This document shows positions 25,201-34,599 of a stretch of 64,000 bases of DNA, in pieces. Numbering within the stretch: the first letter of the stretch is position 1; each line of letters opens with the position of its first letter. The DNA lies in assembly GCA_002633005.1 (NCBI GenBank), contig NMRA01000477.1, positions 169,249 through 233,248 of the forward strand, in the 5' to 3' direction. A program made the position numbers and the translations under genes. This stretch comes from Phoronis australis. Taxonomy: Eukaryota > Phoronida > Phoronidae. The notes beneath the pieces are model-generated. The model did not search any database. It saw only the letters and a program-made list of their open reading frames with translations, and was not told the DNA's origin.

Positions 25201-28200
25201 ATCTGACACTATATAAAACCTCAATAATCAGCCTAACTGGATTGAAAACAGTTCACCAAGTTCCCGTTAGTCGCATTCAATGGGTAATTTCATCAGATAA
25301 GAAGATTTAAGTGTTCACTAGAAGTCAACTTGCCTGAGTTGGAGTATAGTCAAATGGCTCCCCCTGTTTTGTTAGTCTTTAATACACACATGCTTAAGTC
25401 CAATTCAGTGGGGCCCAAGGTGCCTGGCCACACTTCTGGACACGATCAAACAAAGTTTGTCAACTGTTAAAGCATACACTGCACTACATAATGTGTTGCT
25501 GGCAAATATCTGGCAGCACATTATCTTGGCTAATCACATAGCTGCTCTTGATTGAATTTGCCGGTTCCACAGGGTTATCTGGCGAAGACATCTGGTTGGT
25601 TTAAAAGCTGGAAGTCATCATCGAGAGCCAATCAGATATCTTAGGTAGCGGAGTCAATCAAGTACAGCCATTGACATTGACAATTCTTAAATACAAAAAT
25701 TGGTATCAAGATACCGTATATGTACAAGGCCCAAGCACCTGTTTCTATAGTATATTTTCTCCCCCAAATATTTTTGTTCAATTGTTTCTTGCTTTCGCAC
25801 ATGGTAGGTGCTGCTACCCAGGGGATTGTTTGTAATTTATGTGGCTAATGCACTTGTTGAGCTCTCCAGTGAGAGAGATGTAATAAGGTAAGCTGGTCGT
25901 GAAGTTGTTATTATTTATCTCAGCTGCATACTTAATCCATGTGTATCATGAATGTTATTGTGTGGGTAGACCTAAAATTACTACCAGTAATAAAGTCGCA
26001 GCAGCTGTACATATAGGTGCATGCTGATATATAAGGTTTGATCTTATTTACAAAAAGTAAATGTTTTAACAAATAGCACCTGCTTGCTTGCTGTGAACAG
26101 TTCCGTCTGCTTACCTTTCCAGATTACAACTACACTATGTTCTTTACGAGCACCAATCCAAAGAAGCTGCGGCTGCGATTGTTGAACGTTAATATTAACC
26201 AGGGGATTACCATCTCCATCTGGTATGCGGATCCTCGTCGGCTGGATATATACTACGATGGTCAGTACATCTTTCCAATGAACTCGCGTCTGACTGCAAA
26301 AGGTTCCCATGGCTACAAAGCCCCTACCTATGATGGTGAATTTGTACCCTCCGTCAATTCGCTGCCAGGCTCCAATTTCTTTGACAGACGAACTGGTATC
26401 ATCCACATTACTGTAAAGGGACCCAAACATTTGGATATCATCACTAAAGACGTCATTATTCTGAACTGGTCTCTGCCACCAATCACGGTTGACGATTTCT
26501 TTGGCGATAATCTCGTCGCTAACCTGGCAGCGTTTTTCGACATTCCACCTAGTAAGATCCGCATTGTTAATGTGGTGCAAGAAACGAAGACACGCCGCCG
26601 GCGCAGCATACAAACAACCTCTGTACAAGTTGAAATCGGCGACGAACCGTCGAGCGCCCACCACTACAATGACACCGTAGCAGGATCATTAAGCCATGAG
26701 CAGTTGGTAAACCTTAGCTCTTCCATTGTTAGCGCCCAGCAGCTGGGTAAGTTGGATCCAGTGCTCAACAGTACTGTATTGGGACTCACCGTATTGGAGC
26801 CCCTACCTGACACAGGCAGCGATCAGTGGAAGCAGGCTGCAAACAATCCGTCCTCGTCATCGCTGCAATACAGCGTGCAGGTTCCCAAGACAATGGAGCT
26901 GTATGCTGACGTGCAAGGTCAGCAAGAGGGCTCTCCATTCTTTTCACAGCCAAAACTAAGGATGCTGGACAGTGCAGTAAGTCATGGGGCCGATTATTCA
27001 GTCTCTAGCAATACATATTTGAGTGCATATCGTTATCTCAGTCTGGCGATCTCGCTTCAACCCCTTAAAGGATAGGCCTGCCTTGCTATGAATTTTTGTA
27101 ACAGTAACTTAAAGCTTGTAGGCATGAATTATGAGGCTAACTCTAAAGTGATTTAGAAGCTGAGCTTGATCCTGAACTAATGTTCCCCAATGCCTTTCCT
27201 TAAAGGCTGTCCACAATGATCTGTCAAACTGCATTTTCTATACAATTCAATAGCTATGTTGTTATTAAAGAGAGTATTCAAAAATCTTTAATTTAAAGCC
27301 GCTCACTAATTTTCGGATCAGTAACGATGTTTTCACCATGGAAGATTTTTTGTTTACCACTCCCTCCTATGGGAATTTTTGAAATAATGACCATCCCTTG
27401 TATTTTTGCTGCTGGTGGTACACATGGTGGTTCAACACTTATGGCTTTGCTCTTGTGGTAAGGGTTTTACTCTCAGTCATGTCTGAGTTCATAACATTTG
27501 CTGATATTTGCAGTTGCAATTTATTTGTTTGTGATGATTATTATGCATGGAATGTATTACGCAATCTTTGGGTTCATTTACTCAATGTTTTTGTGTTAAC
27601 ATTAGGGTGAACTAGTCAAGGTGTTGGGCTCTCTGTCATCTCCGTGGGAGCTCCAAGCAGAGCTCCGAACCGGACCCTCCTCAGACCCTCGCGCCATACT
27701 TGTCGGGAAGTCAAAAATACCATTCAAAGATGGTTGGGCCAACTTCACAGACCTTGCCATATCTCACAGTGGGGGAGATTACTCCATTTACTTCTCCGTC
27801 ATCTACTCTTCGGAGACGGAGAAAATGTTTAACAAAATCTCGTCCAAAGTAACGTTGGAGCCGCAGCAACTAAAAGCTGGAGTCGTTAATCAAACGCACA
27901 GCATTGAAGCAGGCCAGCCAATAGAGGTCACTGTTCAGATTCAAGATTACCTTACTGGAACTGTGCACCACAATATCACTTGGAAGGTAAGCATGCAGGT
28001 TTCAGCATGTGGCTCTTAAAATCTTATGTTTGTTTTTGAAAGATTCAATATTTCTTCTCATTAAAACTCAACGAAATTACAATGAAAAACTTGGCTCACT
28101 TTTGGGATTGTTATATTAGTCGAGAATGAATCAGAAGTCAAGTTTGGAAGAGGCAGGTTCATATTTTGGAAATGCCAAAACCAACATTTCCAGTTGTGAC

Positions 28201-31200
28201 TGCTTAATTGCTATATTCATTTGGTATTGTTGTTAGCATTGCCATAATTATTAGTTATTATTATCACTGTGATTATTTTTTATTATTTTGATTATCACCA
28301 TCTTGTACAGGACCACACATGGAATTGCCAGGTGTCACTCTACATGCCTGGGCTATACAAGAGTACAGCTGTCATCTCAGGCACCGTTGAAGTCACGTTT
28401 AATGTGACCACGAGCGAAGCGTACTTCACCGACCTGTCAATCAATGTGGGCCCAGCACGTTACTTTTTCCAGTTCGACGTTAAGTCTCTACCGCCGACAT
28501 ATTTCTTCACAACACTTTCAGGTAATATGTAGGGCAGTTGCGGATGTTGTATCAGTGCCAGAGCGGAGCAATTACTTCATTAGCAATTACTGCATGGCAA
28601 CAAAATACTGAGGCTGAAATAGTTCTTTGAAGAGTGATAGATAATTGGTGTGCAAGTCCTGATGCTTGGCAAAGGACTCCAGCAACGCTTAACAAATTAT
28701 AGACTAGATTCTGGATTTAGAACCTGCTGTTATATGGAGTTGATAATAAGCGAGAGATATTGGTAATCACATGCGCTGGATAAAGATTATTTTAGATTTA
28801 GACCAATCTGATTTCAACTTTTTCCTTACTTAGATTAGAAGTGATTTCGACACATAAAGTGACCGCTGGTCAAAGCAACTTATGAGCCTGGTCTTAATCA
28901 GTTACAATCTGTCAGTTCGTACTGAGAACTGGGTCCCTGTTTCAAATTTTAAGACAGAAACTCGCAGCGTAAGACCAATTAAGTTTCAGTATTCAGTCTT
29001 AAGTCACTTTTTATGAAACTGACCCCAGGGATTGATACATCTAACTAGTGTAAGGAACAATTAATCAAAATATTTAAGTCACAAAACTCATGCTGTCCCT
29101 CAAGTTCCTGCTCTCATGGACTGTGTTATTTTCAATACTCCAGGTGCGATTGATGTCTGGCCCTCAGGCCACACATCTGTGAAGACAGATGTCAAGAAGC
29201 AAGTGGAGCTGAAATTTGATGCGAACTATGATACTGCTGTAAAGGGGAAGGAGCCCTATTTCTCAGCACTCATTTACAATACGTATATGTCAAAGTACAA
29301 GGATATCGTACTATCCAACTTTGCCCTCGCTCCAGGTTGGTTCTTTCAAATGCCACAAGTCTTACTTTATGTGCACGCTTTGGAAATCCAGTGCTCTCTG
29401 TCAAACAGATTCTGAAGTAACTAAGAAACGACTTGAGACAAATTTTATAATTGTAAGCGTCCTGAATCAAAACTTATTTTTTTGACTCAAAGTATGCCTT
29501 TAATGCTGGCTTGATACAAAATTTGATACAAATAGGGATAGTATTCTGATGTAACGTGTGCCCATATTTTGGAGAAAACTGGTTCTCAAAATTTGGGCAT
29601 GTTATATCAGACCATTACTTAAATGGGTGTATAATAATTGCTGACATTTATATAAAATACGTTAATTATGCTCTACAACGGACGTCTTTTTAACCATTGA
29701 TGAAGTAATTATGCGTCATTTTTATCCCAAAATTGACATTTTCAGGAAGCATAGTCGTGAAGTTTGATGTGGCTGGAAATGATGTAGGTGTGGAAACGTT
29801 TCTGAATGGCGTAGCCAATGACGTGAACTCGTCGATGTCTCTAGAGTTCAACAAGGGGAACATCACTGCCGTCAAGCTCATGAAAGTTGATGGTGTTTAC
29901 TATAAAGGCCTGGACGGAAACGTGGTGCCTCCACCGGTGAGTAAAGTTGTCTTGGTTTATAGTGATTTATTGAAATATATACAAGAATGCTATATAACTT
30001 GCTTTAGTTTGTAAAATATGGAAAAACAGCCGAATGTTTTACCACAGCCGAATGTTTTACCAAATGTCTGAACGTTCTGTTTTACATTGATAAAGACAAG
30101 GGACTGAAGAGACATGTTTCTAACTACAAACTGTTATAAGAAATAAATGATTTGATTAAGAATGTGGTCTAGATAGAGAGCTCCACAAGAAATTAACCTG
30201 TTGGTGTACATGATCCAGACAAAGCTTAGAAATACGTAATACAAAGAGTGTTGCTTGGCCTGAGGAGAGAAAATCTATGGTTCTTTTTGGAAATTAAGCC
30301 TATAACAGTTTCACAGGCCTTTTTGTCTCCAAACATGGTTTACACAAATGACATTGCGAGTTATATCTATTCACATTTCTCTTTGATAAAAAGTTTGATG
30401 TAGTTGATATTGTGCCCAACAGGAGTTAGCTCCGCCACTGTCTACCGGCGCCATCATTGGAATTGTTGTTGTCTGCATTTTGGTGCTAGTTGGAGCTGTT
30501 CTATTGGTGTCCCTGGTTTTACATAGGAAGTTGAAGAAAGGTAATAATTAATAGACTTTTCAAATCTTTATATGTAACGCCATAGTGAAGTGGAGAGAAT
30601 ATCCCAATGCAAAATATAATCTCCATCTTGAATTGCCCATAACTGCACAAAGTTATCAGTTATAATGTAATACCTGCATGTTTTCCCATTCTTCCTAATA
30701 CAGATTGTTTCCAAAAATGTTAACAAAATATTCTGTATTACGAGTACCCTGGAATGGTTTTACTGGGAACTAATGGGCGGGATGTTTTTTATTGCAGATT
30801 TTTTATACAATGCATACTGGTTAGGAAAAGTGCTGCACTTGATTCTTTTTGCAGAAAACAAAAATAAAATAGTTTCAGTGGCAAATGCAATCGGTTCTGA
30901 AGCTGCAGCGCAGGACTTTTCAACAAAGCTGATACGTCAAGGTAGAGAACAATTAACAACATTGTTTCTTTGTTTTTTTTACAATGGGAATTTTGTTCAG
31001 TTTGAACAAATTCAAGGAGAAATGCTTGTTCTGCAGAGCATGTGAAGACTGTAAAAGAGTCTCTTGTTCAGAGTTTGAAAAGTCCATTCATGTTTTTTGC
31101 AATTAGAATACGAAAAACACCATTGGTTCCTAGTGAAACCCATTTTCTGGTATTATATTTCACGGTATTTTAACATTTGCGATATTTTGACACCTCTGAA

Positions 31201-32976
31201 TTTGCCCATTCTGATATGGAATAGAAGTGCGCGGAAGGTGTATTTAAATTTCTTTGGAAGGTCCCTTAAAACGGTTTGACATAGTTCACCAAAAAGCTGT
31301 ATAGCCACCGTTGTTTAACGGCGTTGACCAACTTATAAAACATTTGAATACGATTTTTATTTCGAACAACAGATTATTAATTTGAAAAATGTTGATTTTG
31401 TAGTTTTTGTTACTTTGACATTTAATAATTGCACGCGACATCAGATTTCAAAATGATATGAAAAACCATAGGCAAACCCAATTGTATGCATTAGGTGTGA
31501 CTTTAAAGAAAAAACTCCTTTTCTTACTAATGGATTGTTCATGTCTGATTATCGCTTATTTCACAATCCAAACATAACAAAATCACATCAGAGCAATTGT
31601 GATTTTGAAGCTAAGCCACGTTTAAGAAAGTCAAAATTGCTTAATGTGGCGCTCTCAAAAACTAAGCCTGTGACCCTTTATTTTGTCATTGAAAACATGG
31701 TGGGCATCAAAATAAAACAAAAACATAAATGTATATTAATGTCAGTTTTTGTGTAGAAGCCCAAACACTAAAATTTAAGGTACTAAAAATCGGGAAAAAT
31801 GCATACTTATACTGACGTGCAAGGTCAGTGAAAGTTCTTTGTGAACCCAGCTGCTCTTAAGTCATACAACTGTCCTAGTTGGAGTGTGCTTAACAAAGGA
31901 TTTATGGTCCTGGCTGAGAAGATAATTCTTTTATTACTTCCCATGGATTTTGAATAGCCAAGCCCGGAATTATGCTGAACTTTTATGGTTTAGCAGTGAG
32001 GTCGAGTGGGATTTGAACCTGAATGTGGTCTTTTTTGAGAAGCGTGTGCTCTATCATAATGTCTCAGTTCTCGTCTGTAAGATAAGCAAGTGGGTTTTCC
32101 TTAACTGTCTCTACTGACCACTTTGTTTGTTAAGATATAATGATTCAGTAGCGCACCCTTTTGGATCTTCTGGTTTGCATTTTTGCCTAAGTGTAATTCT
32201 CTTAATCATAATCCATGCGTACATTTTCCTTTCTGGTTTCAGTCAAAGTTTTTGCCTTTGAAGACGGAAACTATGCGTCATACGACTACCCACCCTCTAA
32301 AAAAGGAAACAAGCACATTAGCCACCCCTCTGCTCCAGGCAAGAGCATCGAGGCCTCAGAGTCTACTCTATCGTCTGCCACAACGTCGAGTTGTCACTCT
32401 GAAGATGAAAAACATCCAATCTTTGACCTTTCCAAAACAGAACAGCCCCAAGTGAAGGTAGCAGTGCTTCAGTTCCCAGGGAAGATCAAGTCACCTGTCA
32501 TGCCTGTTCAAAAGACCATGCCAATATACAATGACTTTGATGACCTCCACGTGTCAGTGAAGTCAAGCTTGAACGCCGACACCATTTCCAATGGCACCCA
32601 ACCCAGACCGTCAATCGATGAATCCGTTTCCCCTGTTGTGCTTGCTGATGTTGACAAAACTTTAGGAAACGACGAGGACGAATCGAGTTTCAGAGTTGTC
32701 CAACTCTTGCCACCACCCAATGAACCCTGTAGTGTTGCTGTCCAGTCTGGCACTGTGATAGCGTCAGAGGAACAGGACCTACCTCTGCCAGGCACCCCAG
32801 AAATACCTTTTACTGATCCGGTTGATTCGAAATTGAAGAGCTCGGATTTTCCAGCGATACTAGAAACCCCTGAATTACCAGTTAGAGAAAAGCATATAAA
32901 GTCAAGTAAACAAGATAAGACTGTTGGTAAGAAAAAGAAGACCGGCAAGTCTGACTTTGTTTATAGCATGGACTGA
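1..32976 (+). CDS. PKHD1L1: Fibrocystin-L-like giant membrane receptor, 3' part, 30 exons
   Basis: Exons: 1-158, 510-1496, 2398-2541, 3579-3756, 4142-4298, 4984-5143, 5563-5639, 6773-6902, 7331-7702, 8423-8539, 10044-11389, 11986-12145, 13042-13275, 17100-17357, 18495-18743, 19339-19491, 20236-20469, 20750-21102, 21419-21656, 22164-22268, 22507-22666, 24005-24240, 24886-25137, 26123-26976, 27606-27986, 28311-28521, 29144-29335, 29746-29936, 30423-30540, 32243-32976. All have AG acceptors and GT donors, and the phase holds throughout (9,138 coding bases, 3,045 residues). Domain order is IPT repeats, G8, beta-helix, G8, beta-helix, ectodomain, one transmembrane helix and a cytoplasmic tail. This is the PKHD1/PKHD1L1 architecture; motifs such as GRYPIHFHL, MSYPAIGG and NPSDCVDMDCD recall fibrocystin-L. 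Human PKHD1L1 is roughly 4,200 residues, so over 1,000 N-terminal residues lie to the left. The exact human orthologue (PKHD1 or PKHD1L1) is less certain than the family. Confidence 0.93.
3170..3520. repeat. Dispersed AT-rich repeat family R1, copy 1
   Basis: This intronic segment shares an ordered set of words with three others at about 9640-9830, 34690-35130 and 36990-37450. The words are AATTGATT/AATTTGAT, ATTGGGTCACGTGACCATGT, CAAGATGAAATTTCAAAA, TTTTCTAAATTATCATT, TTTTTCATTAAAA and AAAAGTGGAACATTTTAA. The copies are strongly diverged. No terminal structure was defined. Confidence 0.55.
4984..8539 (+). CDS. PKHD1L1: First G8 domain and start of first beta-helix
   Basis: Exons 4984-5143, 5563-5639, 6773-6902, 7331-7702 and 8423-8539 encode about residues 542-826. 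The first three form a G8 domain: it opens with a tryptophan-rich strand (RWSSVFTWGG), continues with 'PSAGDLVVIPKG' and 'ILKVLIIEGSLIFDE', and ends in a strand rich in glycine and leucine (REGRLELHG). G8 domains, named for eight conserved glycines, are found in fibrocystins, TMEM2 and CEMIP. The next two exons carry 'VGDEIVIATTGH', 'VGLLTRNVVVRG' and 'CFQGRFGAEMGSDMFGGH', which match the region joining G8 to the right-handed beta-helix. A 1.5-kb intron with an inserted element follows. Confidence 0.9.
8842..9337. mobile_element. Intronic insertion with short inverted ends and raised GC
   Basis: GGCTTGGAAT at 8842-8851 is exactly inverted as ATTCCAAGCC at 9328-9337. The interior contains several TTTCCGCG-type words near both ends (CGCGGAAACGCGG at left, GTTTCCGCG at right), and its GC content is higher than the surrounding intron. 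No transposase motif was recognised. It could be a non-autonomous element or a degraded fragment of a larger one. Confidence 0.5.
10044..11389 (+). CDS. PKHD1L1: First parallel beta-helix (PbH1) exon, 1,346 bp
   Basis: This is the largest exon, encoding about residues 827-1275. It opens with a conserved fibrocystin segment, 'GQAFRLGRYPIHFHLNGD', then 'YVRGCAIHWSFNRAVNIHNT' and 'NVLIERNVVYNIMGGALFLE'. The regular asparagine/glycine/hydrophobic pattern is typical of PbH1 turns. It ends in phase 0 at a GTAAGT donor. The last 257 bases recur almost exactly at 13591-13847, beside an assembly gap, with one residue change (PPKV here, PPEV there). CEMIP and TMEM2 share this G8 plus beta-helix arrangement and take part in hyaluronan degradation; whether fibrocystins bind or cut polysaccharide is not established here. 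Confidence 0.9.
11133..13361 (+). repeat. Duplicated segment, copy 1
   Basis: This segment spans the end of the big beta-helix exon, two introns and two exons, and recurs at 13591-15751 in the same orientation. The copies differ by scattered substitutions and a few indels. Copy 1 has 96 bp at about 12359-12454, bounded by AAAGAG repeats, that copy 2 lacks. Copy 2 has an extra 24 bp near 14375. Both copies keep open exons and splice sites. The similarity stops at the TTAA of 13358-13361, where a mobile-element end begins. Confidence 0.9.
11986..13275 (+). CDS. PKHD1L1: Linker exons with RSKR site and start of second G8 (haplotype copy 1)
   Basis: Exons 11986-12145 and 13042-13275 encode about residues 1276-1406. 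The first contains 'MPLSNENVHGDWFYDAGK'. The second starts with a basic stretch, RTSRSKRAVSR, whose RSKR (13059-13070) fits a proprotein-convertase site. It then has paired cysteines (CFYKDC), a proline-rich linker, and the opening of the second G8 domain (YYWSDVSIWPDKRLPVDGDD). It ends GAAG at a weak GTTGGT donor in phase 1, which joins correctly to the exon at 17100. The same two exons occur again at 14467-14626 and 15428-15661; only one copy is needed for a continuous protein. Confidence 0.85.
13362..13590 (+). mobile_element. End of a TTAA-flanked mobile element, then assembly gap
   Basis: Bases 13362-13473 begin AGGCGAATGCCACC directly after a TTAA. They are nearly the reverse complement of 63352-63463. 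Positions 13474-13590 are 117 N. In the alternate copy the same flank reads straight through a single TTAA (15748-15751), so this looks like an occupied site whose interior was not assembled. TTAA target duplication is the hallmark of piggyBac-like elements, although the AGG terminus is not the usual piggyBac CCY start. Confidence 0.7.
13591..15751 (+). repeat. PKHD1L1: Duplicated segment, copy 2 (probable alternate haplotype)
   Basis: It contains a partial exon 13591-13847 (its start is lost in the N gap) and full exons 14467-14626 and 15428-15661. The exon lengths equal copy 1 (160 and 234 bp), as do the splice phases. The protein differences seen are minimal. Because one copy is enough for an unbroken protein, and this copy starts mid-exon against a 117-N gap, the likely cause is tandem placement of two alleles. 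A true partial gene duplication is the alternative. The donor after 15661 reads GTCGGT where copy 1 reads GTTGGT, through a 4-bp insertion. Confidence 0.85.
17100..19491 (+). CDS. PKHD1L1: Second G8 domain and following linker exons
   Basis: Exons 17100-17357, 18495-18743 and 19339-19491, all in phase 1, encode about residues 1407-1626. The first completes the second G8 domain ('KSLTIHGGLELT', 'YLIIIGGRLVVGWEDKPF', then a small-residue strand ending SKVIG). The second has 'ASFGGLDLHGQNRYPYWTRL', a segment typical of the G8/beta-helix junction, and 'IGEEISLASTSYSAWETE'. The third has 'AAEVGLLTRNIRVEG', echoing VGLLTRNVVVRG after the first G8 domain. The whole G8 plus helix module is therefore repeated in the protein, as in vertebrate fibrocystins. 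Confidence 0.9.
17390..17640. repeat. Dispersed repeat family R2
   Basis: It resembles 12760-12990 (and its haplotype copy 15140-15385). Shared words are CACAATATGGTGGACAAGTG, AAATTTT..TTTTCTCA, TTGCTATAGCTA, TTTCTGAAAATTT-like, AACAACATTAGAAGCC and TTGAAAA. It lies in the intron after the second G8 exon. Low conservation suggests an old element. Confidence 0.45.
20236..22666 (+). CDS. PKHD1L1: Second beta-helix (PbH1) region
   Basis: Exons 20236-20469, 20750-21102, 21419-21656, 22164-22268 and 22507-22666 encode about residues 1627-1990. Visible fibrocystin-type motifs are 'FFNTGQEGFKEEYDPRYSV', 'NNLTVAGNVVHHTVGGG', 'ERVGYNIKPGSC', 'MSYPAIGG' and 'VTFAKFGTRCG'. Unlike the first helix, which sits mostly in one large exon, this one is cut into five. 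Exon 22507-22666 ends in phase 2 and joins to 24005. The 22.67-24.0 kb intron contains a 48-bp minisatellite. Confidence 0.9.
22775..22918. repeat. 48-bp minisatellite, three copies
   Basis: Three nearly perfect 48-bp units start at 22775, 22823 and 22871, each containing TACTGTACTCTTGTGATTGG. It lies in the intron after exon 22507-22666. Because 48 is divisible by three, the array gives repeated open frames on both strands; these are not genes. Confidence 0.93.
24005..26976 (+). CDS. PKHD1L1: Ectodomain exons with RRRR cleavage-like site
   Basis: Exons 24005-24240, 24886-25137 and 26123-26976 encode about residues 1991-2437. The first begins with 'NPSDCVDMDCDALKKALVRD', close to fibrocystin-L. 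The second is cysteine-rich (SSCTWNSVWNAYRC, HGWCGHYTC). The long third exon has a compact alpha/beta segment (about DDFFGDNLVANLAAF) followed by KTRRRRS (26593-26607 encode RRRRS), a strong furin-type site. Vertebrate fibrocystin is known to be processed by proprotein convertases, so cleavage here is plausible but inferred. The 24240-24886 intron ends with three 11-bp repeats close to the acceptor. Confidence 0.88.
24835..24872. repeat. 11-bp direct repeat (x3) next to a splice acceptor
   Basis: TATGCACTCAA is repeated three times and followed by a partial unit. It ends about 13 bp before the acceptor at 24885, in the zone where the branch point and polypyrimidine tract would be. Confidence 0.85.
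27606..29936 (+). CDS. PKHD1L1: Membrane-proximal ectodomain exons
   Basis: Exons 27606-27986, 28311-28521, 29144-29335 and 29746-29936 encode about residues 2438-2762. The first includes 'VLGSLSSPWELQAELRTG' and 'DGWANFTDLAISHSGGDYSI', both characteristic of the fibrocystin-L membrane-proximal region. The remainder is beta-strand-like with several N-x-S/T sequons (NVTT, NSSM, NITA). No catalytic motif is visible. The last exon ends with VVPPP, in phase 0, just before the transmembrane exon. Introns of 0.3-0.6 kb separate these exons and hold nothing I recognise. Confidence 0.85.
30423..30540 (+). CDS. PKHD1L1: Transmembrane exon
   Basis: It encodes 39 residues. A short extracellular stretch (ELAPPLSTG) is followed by about 24 hydrophobic residues (AIIGIVVVCILVLVGAVLLV and onward) and a basic stop-transfer sequence, HRKLKK. 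This gives a single-pass type I topology, as in the fibrocystins. It is bounded by an AG acceptor at 30421-30422 and a GTAATA donor at 30541. The next recognised exon is 1.7 kb away; a small alternative exon in between cannot be excluded but is not needed for phase. Confidence 0.9.
32243..32976 (+). CDS. PKHD1L1: Last exon: 244-residue cytoplasmic tail and stop
   Basis: After the TTTCAG acceptor the exon is open to TGA at 32974-32976. The tail begins VKVFAFEDGNYASYDYPPSK. It is rich in serine, proline and acidic residues, and ends in a lysine cluster plus DFVYSMD. It looks intrinsically disordered, with no recognised domain. The last codons and the stop lie inside a 45-49 bp tandem repeat. 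The tail could carry ciliary or endocytic targeting information, but no known signal was recognised. Confidence 0.87.
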
Positions 32977-33096
32977 GGTGTTTCATCTACTGAGTAATAA
33001 CAGGTTTCAGTATAGCATGGACTGAAGTGTTTCATCTACTGAGTAATAACATGTTTACAGCATGGACTGAGGTGTTTCATCCAATGAGTAATAACA
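32962..33096 (+). repeat. Three tandem 45-49 bp units spanning the stop codon and 3' UTR
   Basis: Units start at 32962, 33011 and about 33056. Each reads roughly TATAGCATGGACTGA, then GTGTTTCATC and GAGTAATAAC. The first unit contains the last codons and the TGA stop of the fibrocystin-L-like gene; the others are in the 3' UTR. A unit contraction or expansion would not change the protein end, because unit 1 already holds the stop. Confidence 0.85.
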
Positions 33097-33955
33097 GCTG
33101 CTTGCATTACTTGTATTGATGATAGTAAGTATTCTGTGATTGTCTGTTGAATAGAATAATTTATTTACACTTTTGACAGACACATTGTAAAGACAGCTGG
33201 TCATGGTAATTCAATAGATGTGCGTTGTTGATACATATTGGGTTTGAAACCCAGTTAATGTGATATTATTCTTAGAAAAGTTCAGTCACGTGGCATTAGG
33301 CGTTTTCACTTGCTCACAACTTGTTCGATTCTATAGCCCAACAATAAGTTGGAAAAATGACCCCCTGTAGCCAATGTCTTACATGACTGATTAACTCCAT
33401 TCTGGCAGCTCTCTTTTGTTCTATAATTGCTATAATCTCCAATAAGATGGTAAAGATCCCAGTAGAGTGACTGGGCTGTGCTGTTACAAATAGAAGTTAA
33501 GTTATAACATATTTGAACATAAACCAGAAGTATCTCTGAAATCCTCGTCAAATGGTGGTAATGTTTAGTTTTTGAATCGCCAAGGTAGCCCAACTACAAC
33601 AGACGTTACGACAATCTATGCTTTCCCAATGCTCTGGGTTTGACCTGTGTTCATGCCTGGTCTGTAATAAGCCTTGTAGATAATTGGCCTGCATGTTGTC
33701 ATATCAGATAAAAACTGTGCTTGGCAGTTAACAAAGAAGCTAGATGTTAGCACAGGCTCACACTCTTCTAGGTCTGGTAAAGTAACTGAATGGGAAAACG
33801 CCGTCATAGGTTCTGTTCTCTTGAGTCTGTAGTGTTGCTGTACTCCTATATTGTTTTGATACTTGATGCGGAAGTAATGTTTTTAAAGTAAATGTCATAG
33901 TTTTATAAATTGGTCATTTCCTGGAATTTGTTATTTTTGATATATAACCCTTGAC

Positions 33956-33961
33956 AATAAA
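33956..33961 (+). terminator. Candidate polyadenylation signal AATAAA
   Basis: This AATAAA lies about 980 bp past the stop of the fibrocystin-L-like gene, the first canonical hexamer I noticed after the tandem repeat. A variant ATTAAA at 34594-34599 is a later alternative. Transcript data are absent, so either may be used. Confidence 0.45.
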
Positions 33962-34599
33962 TTTTACATCTAATTTTTGTAGCAGTACAATCATATCAAG
34001 TACTCTGTGCCACAACGCTGGTCATTTCTTACAACCAAAAGGGAAAATATGTACGTTTTATTAACTAAGTATTGTAATGAATGTATTGGTATCTATGTAT
34101 TACTGTGTATGACAAAAGCATTTGATTTTGCACGAAGGTACATGTGTCCTTAGCATCTCTAAAGAGTTATTAAACAAGCGTTTGTTACTTAACTGTATTT
34201 CACACCTTGGCTTGCCATTCTCTTGCCTAATCCATTGCTTTGTGTTTGGACCTCAAGTGCACTGAGAGTTGTGGTATGAATACACTGTGGTCCTTATTTC
34301 CCCTAATCTAGACCCTTGTGAGATTTCAAGAACTTGTCCCCCAATACCAGCTCCAACTCTCAGGTGAGATCTGTCTCGGGAAATAACAGCTTACCATGAA
34401 AGGATGAAATATTTGTTGTGTTTTGTGACGCTATGAATGTATAACATTGGAGAGTATTAGCTTCGATTTTCAACATTACCAGAGAGTGACAGTTTGTAAA
34501 TTTTTAATTGATAACAGTGGTTTCAGTTTTATGACCAGCCAGTGTGACTGTATGTGTGACTCTATTTGAACTTTTGTATTGTTTTGTCTCCCTATTAAA

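Noticed and set aside
26044-26664. 206-codon minus-strand frame
   Set aside because: Opposite the ectodomain exon 26123-26976, which fits phase and family; no motif on the minus strand.
32215-32242. Upstream extension of the last-exon frame to an in-frame start
   Set aside because: The TTTCAG acceptor at 32237-32242 and the phase-1 join from 30540 explain the frame; a separate start is not needed.
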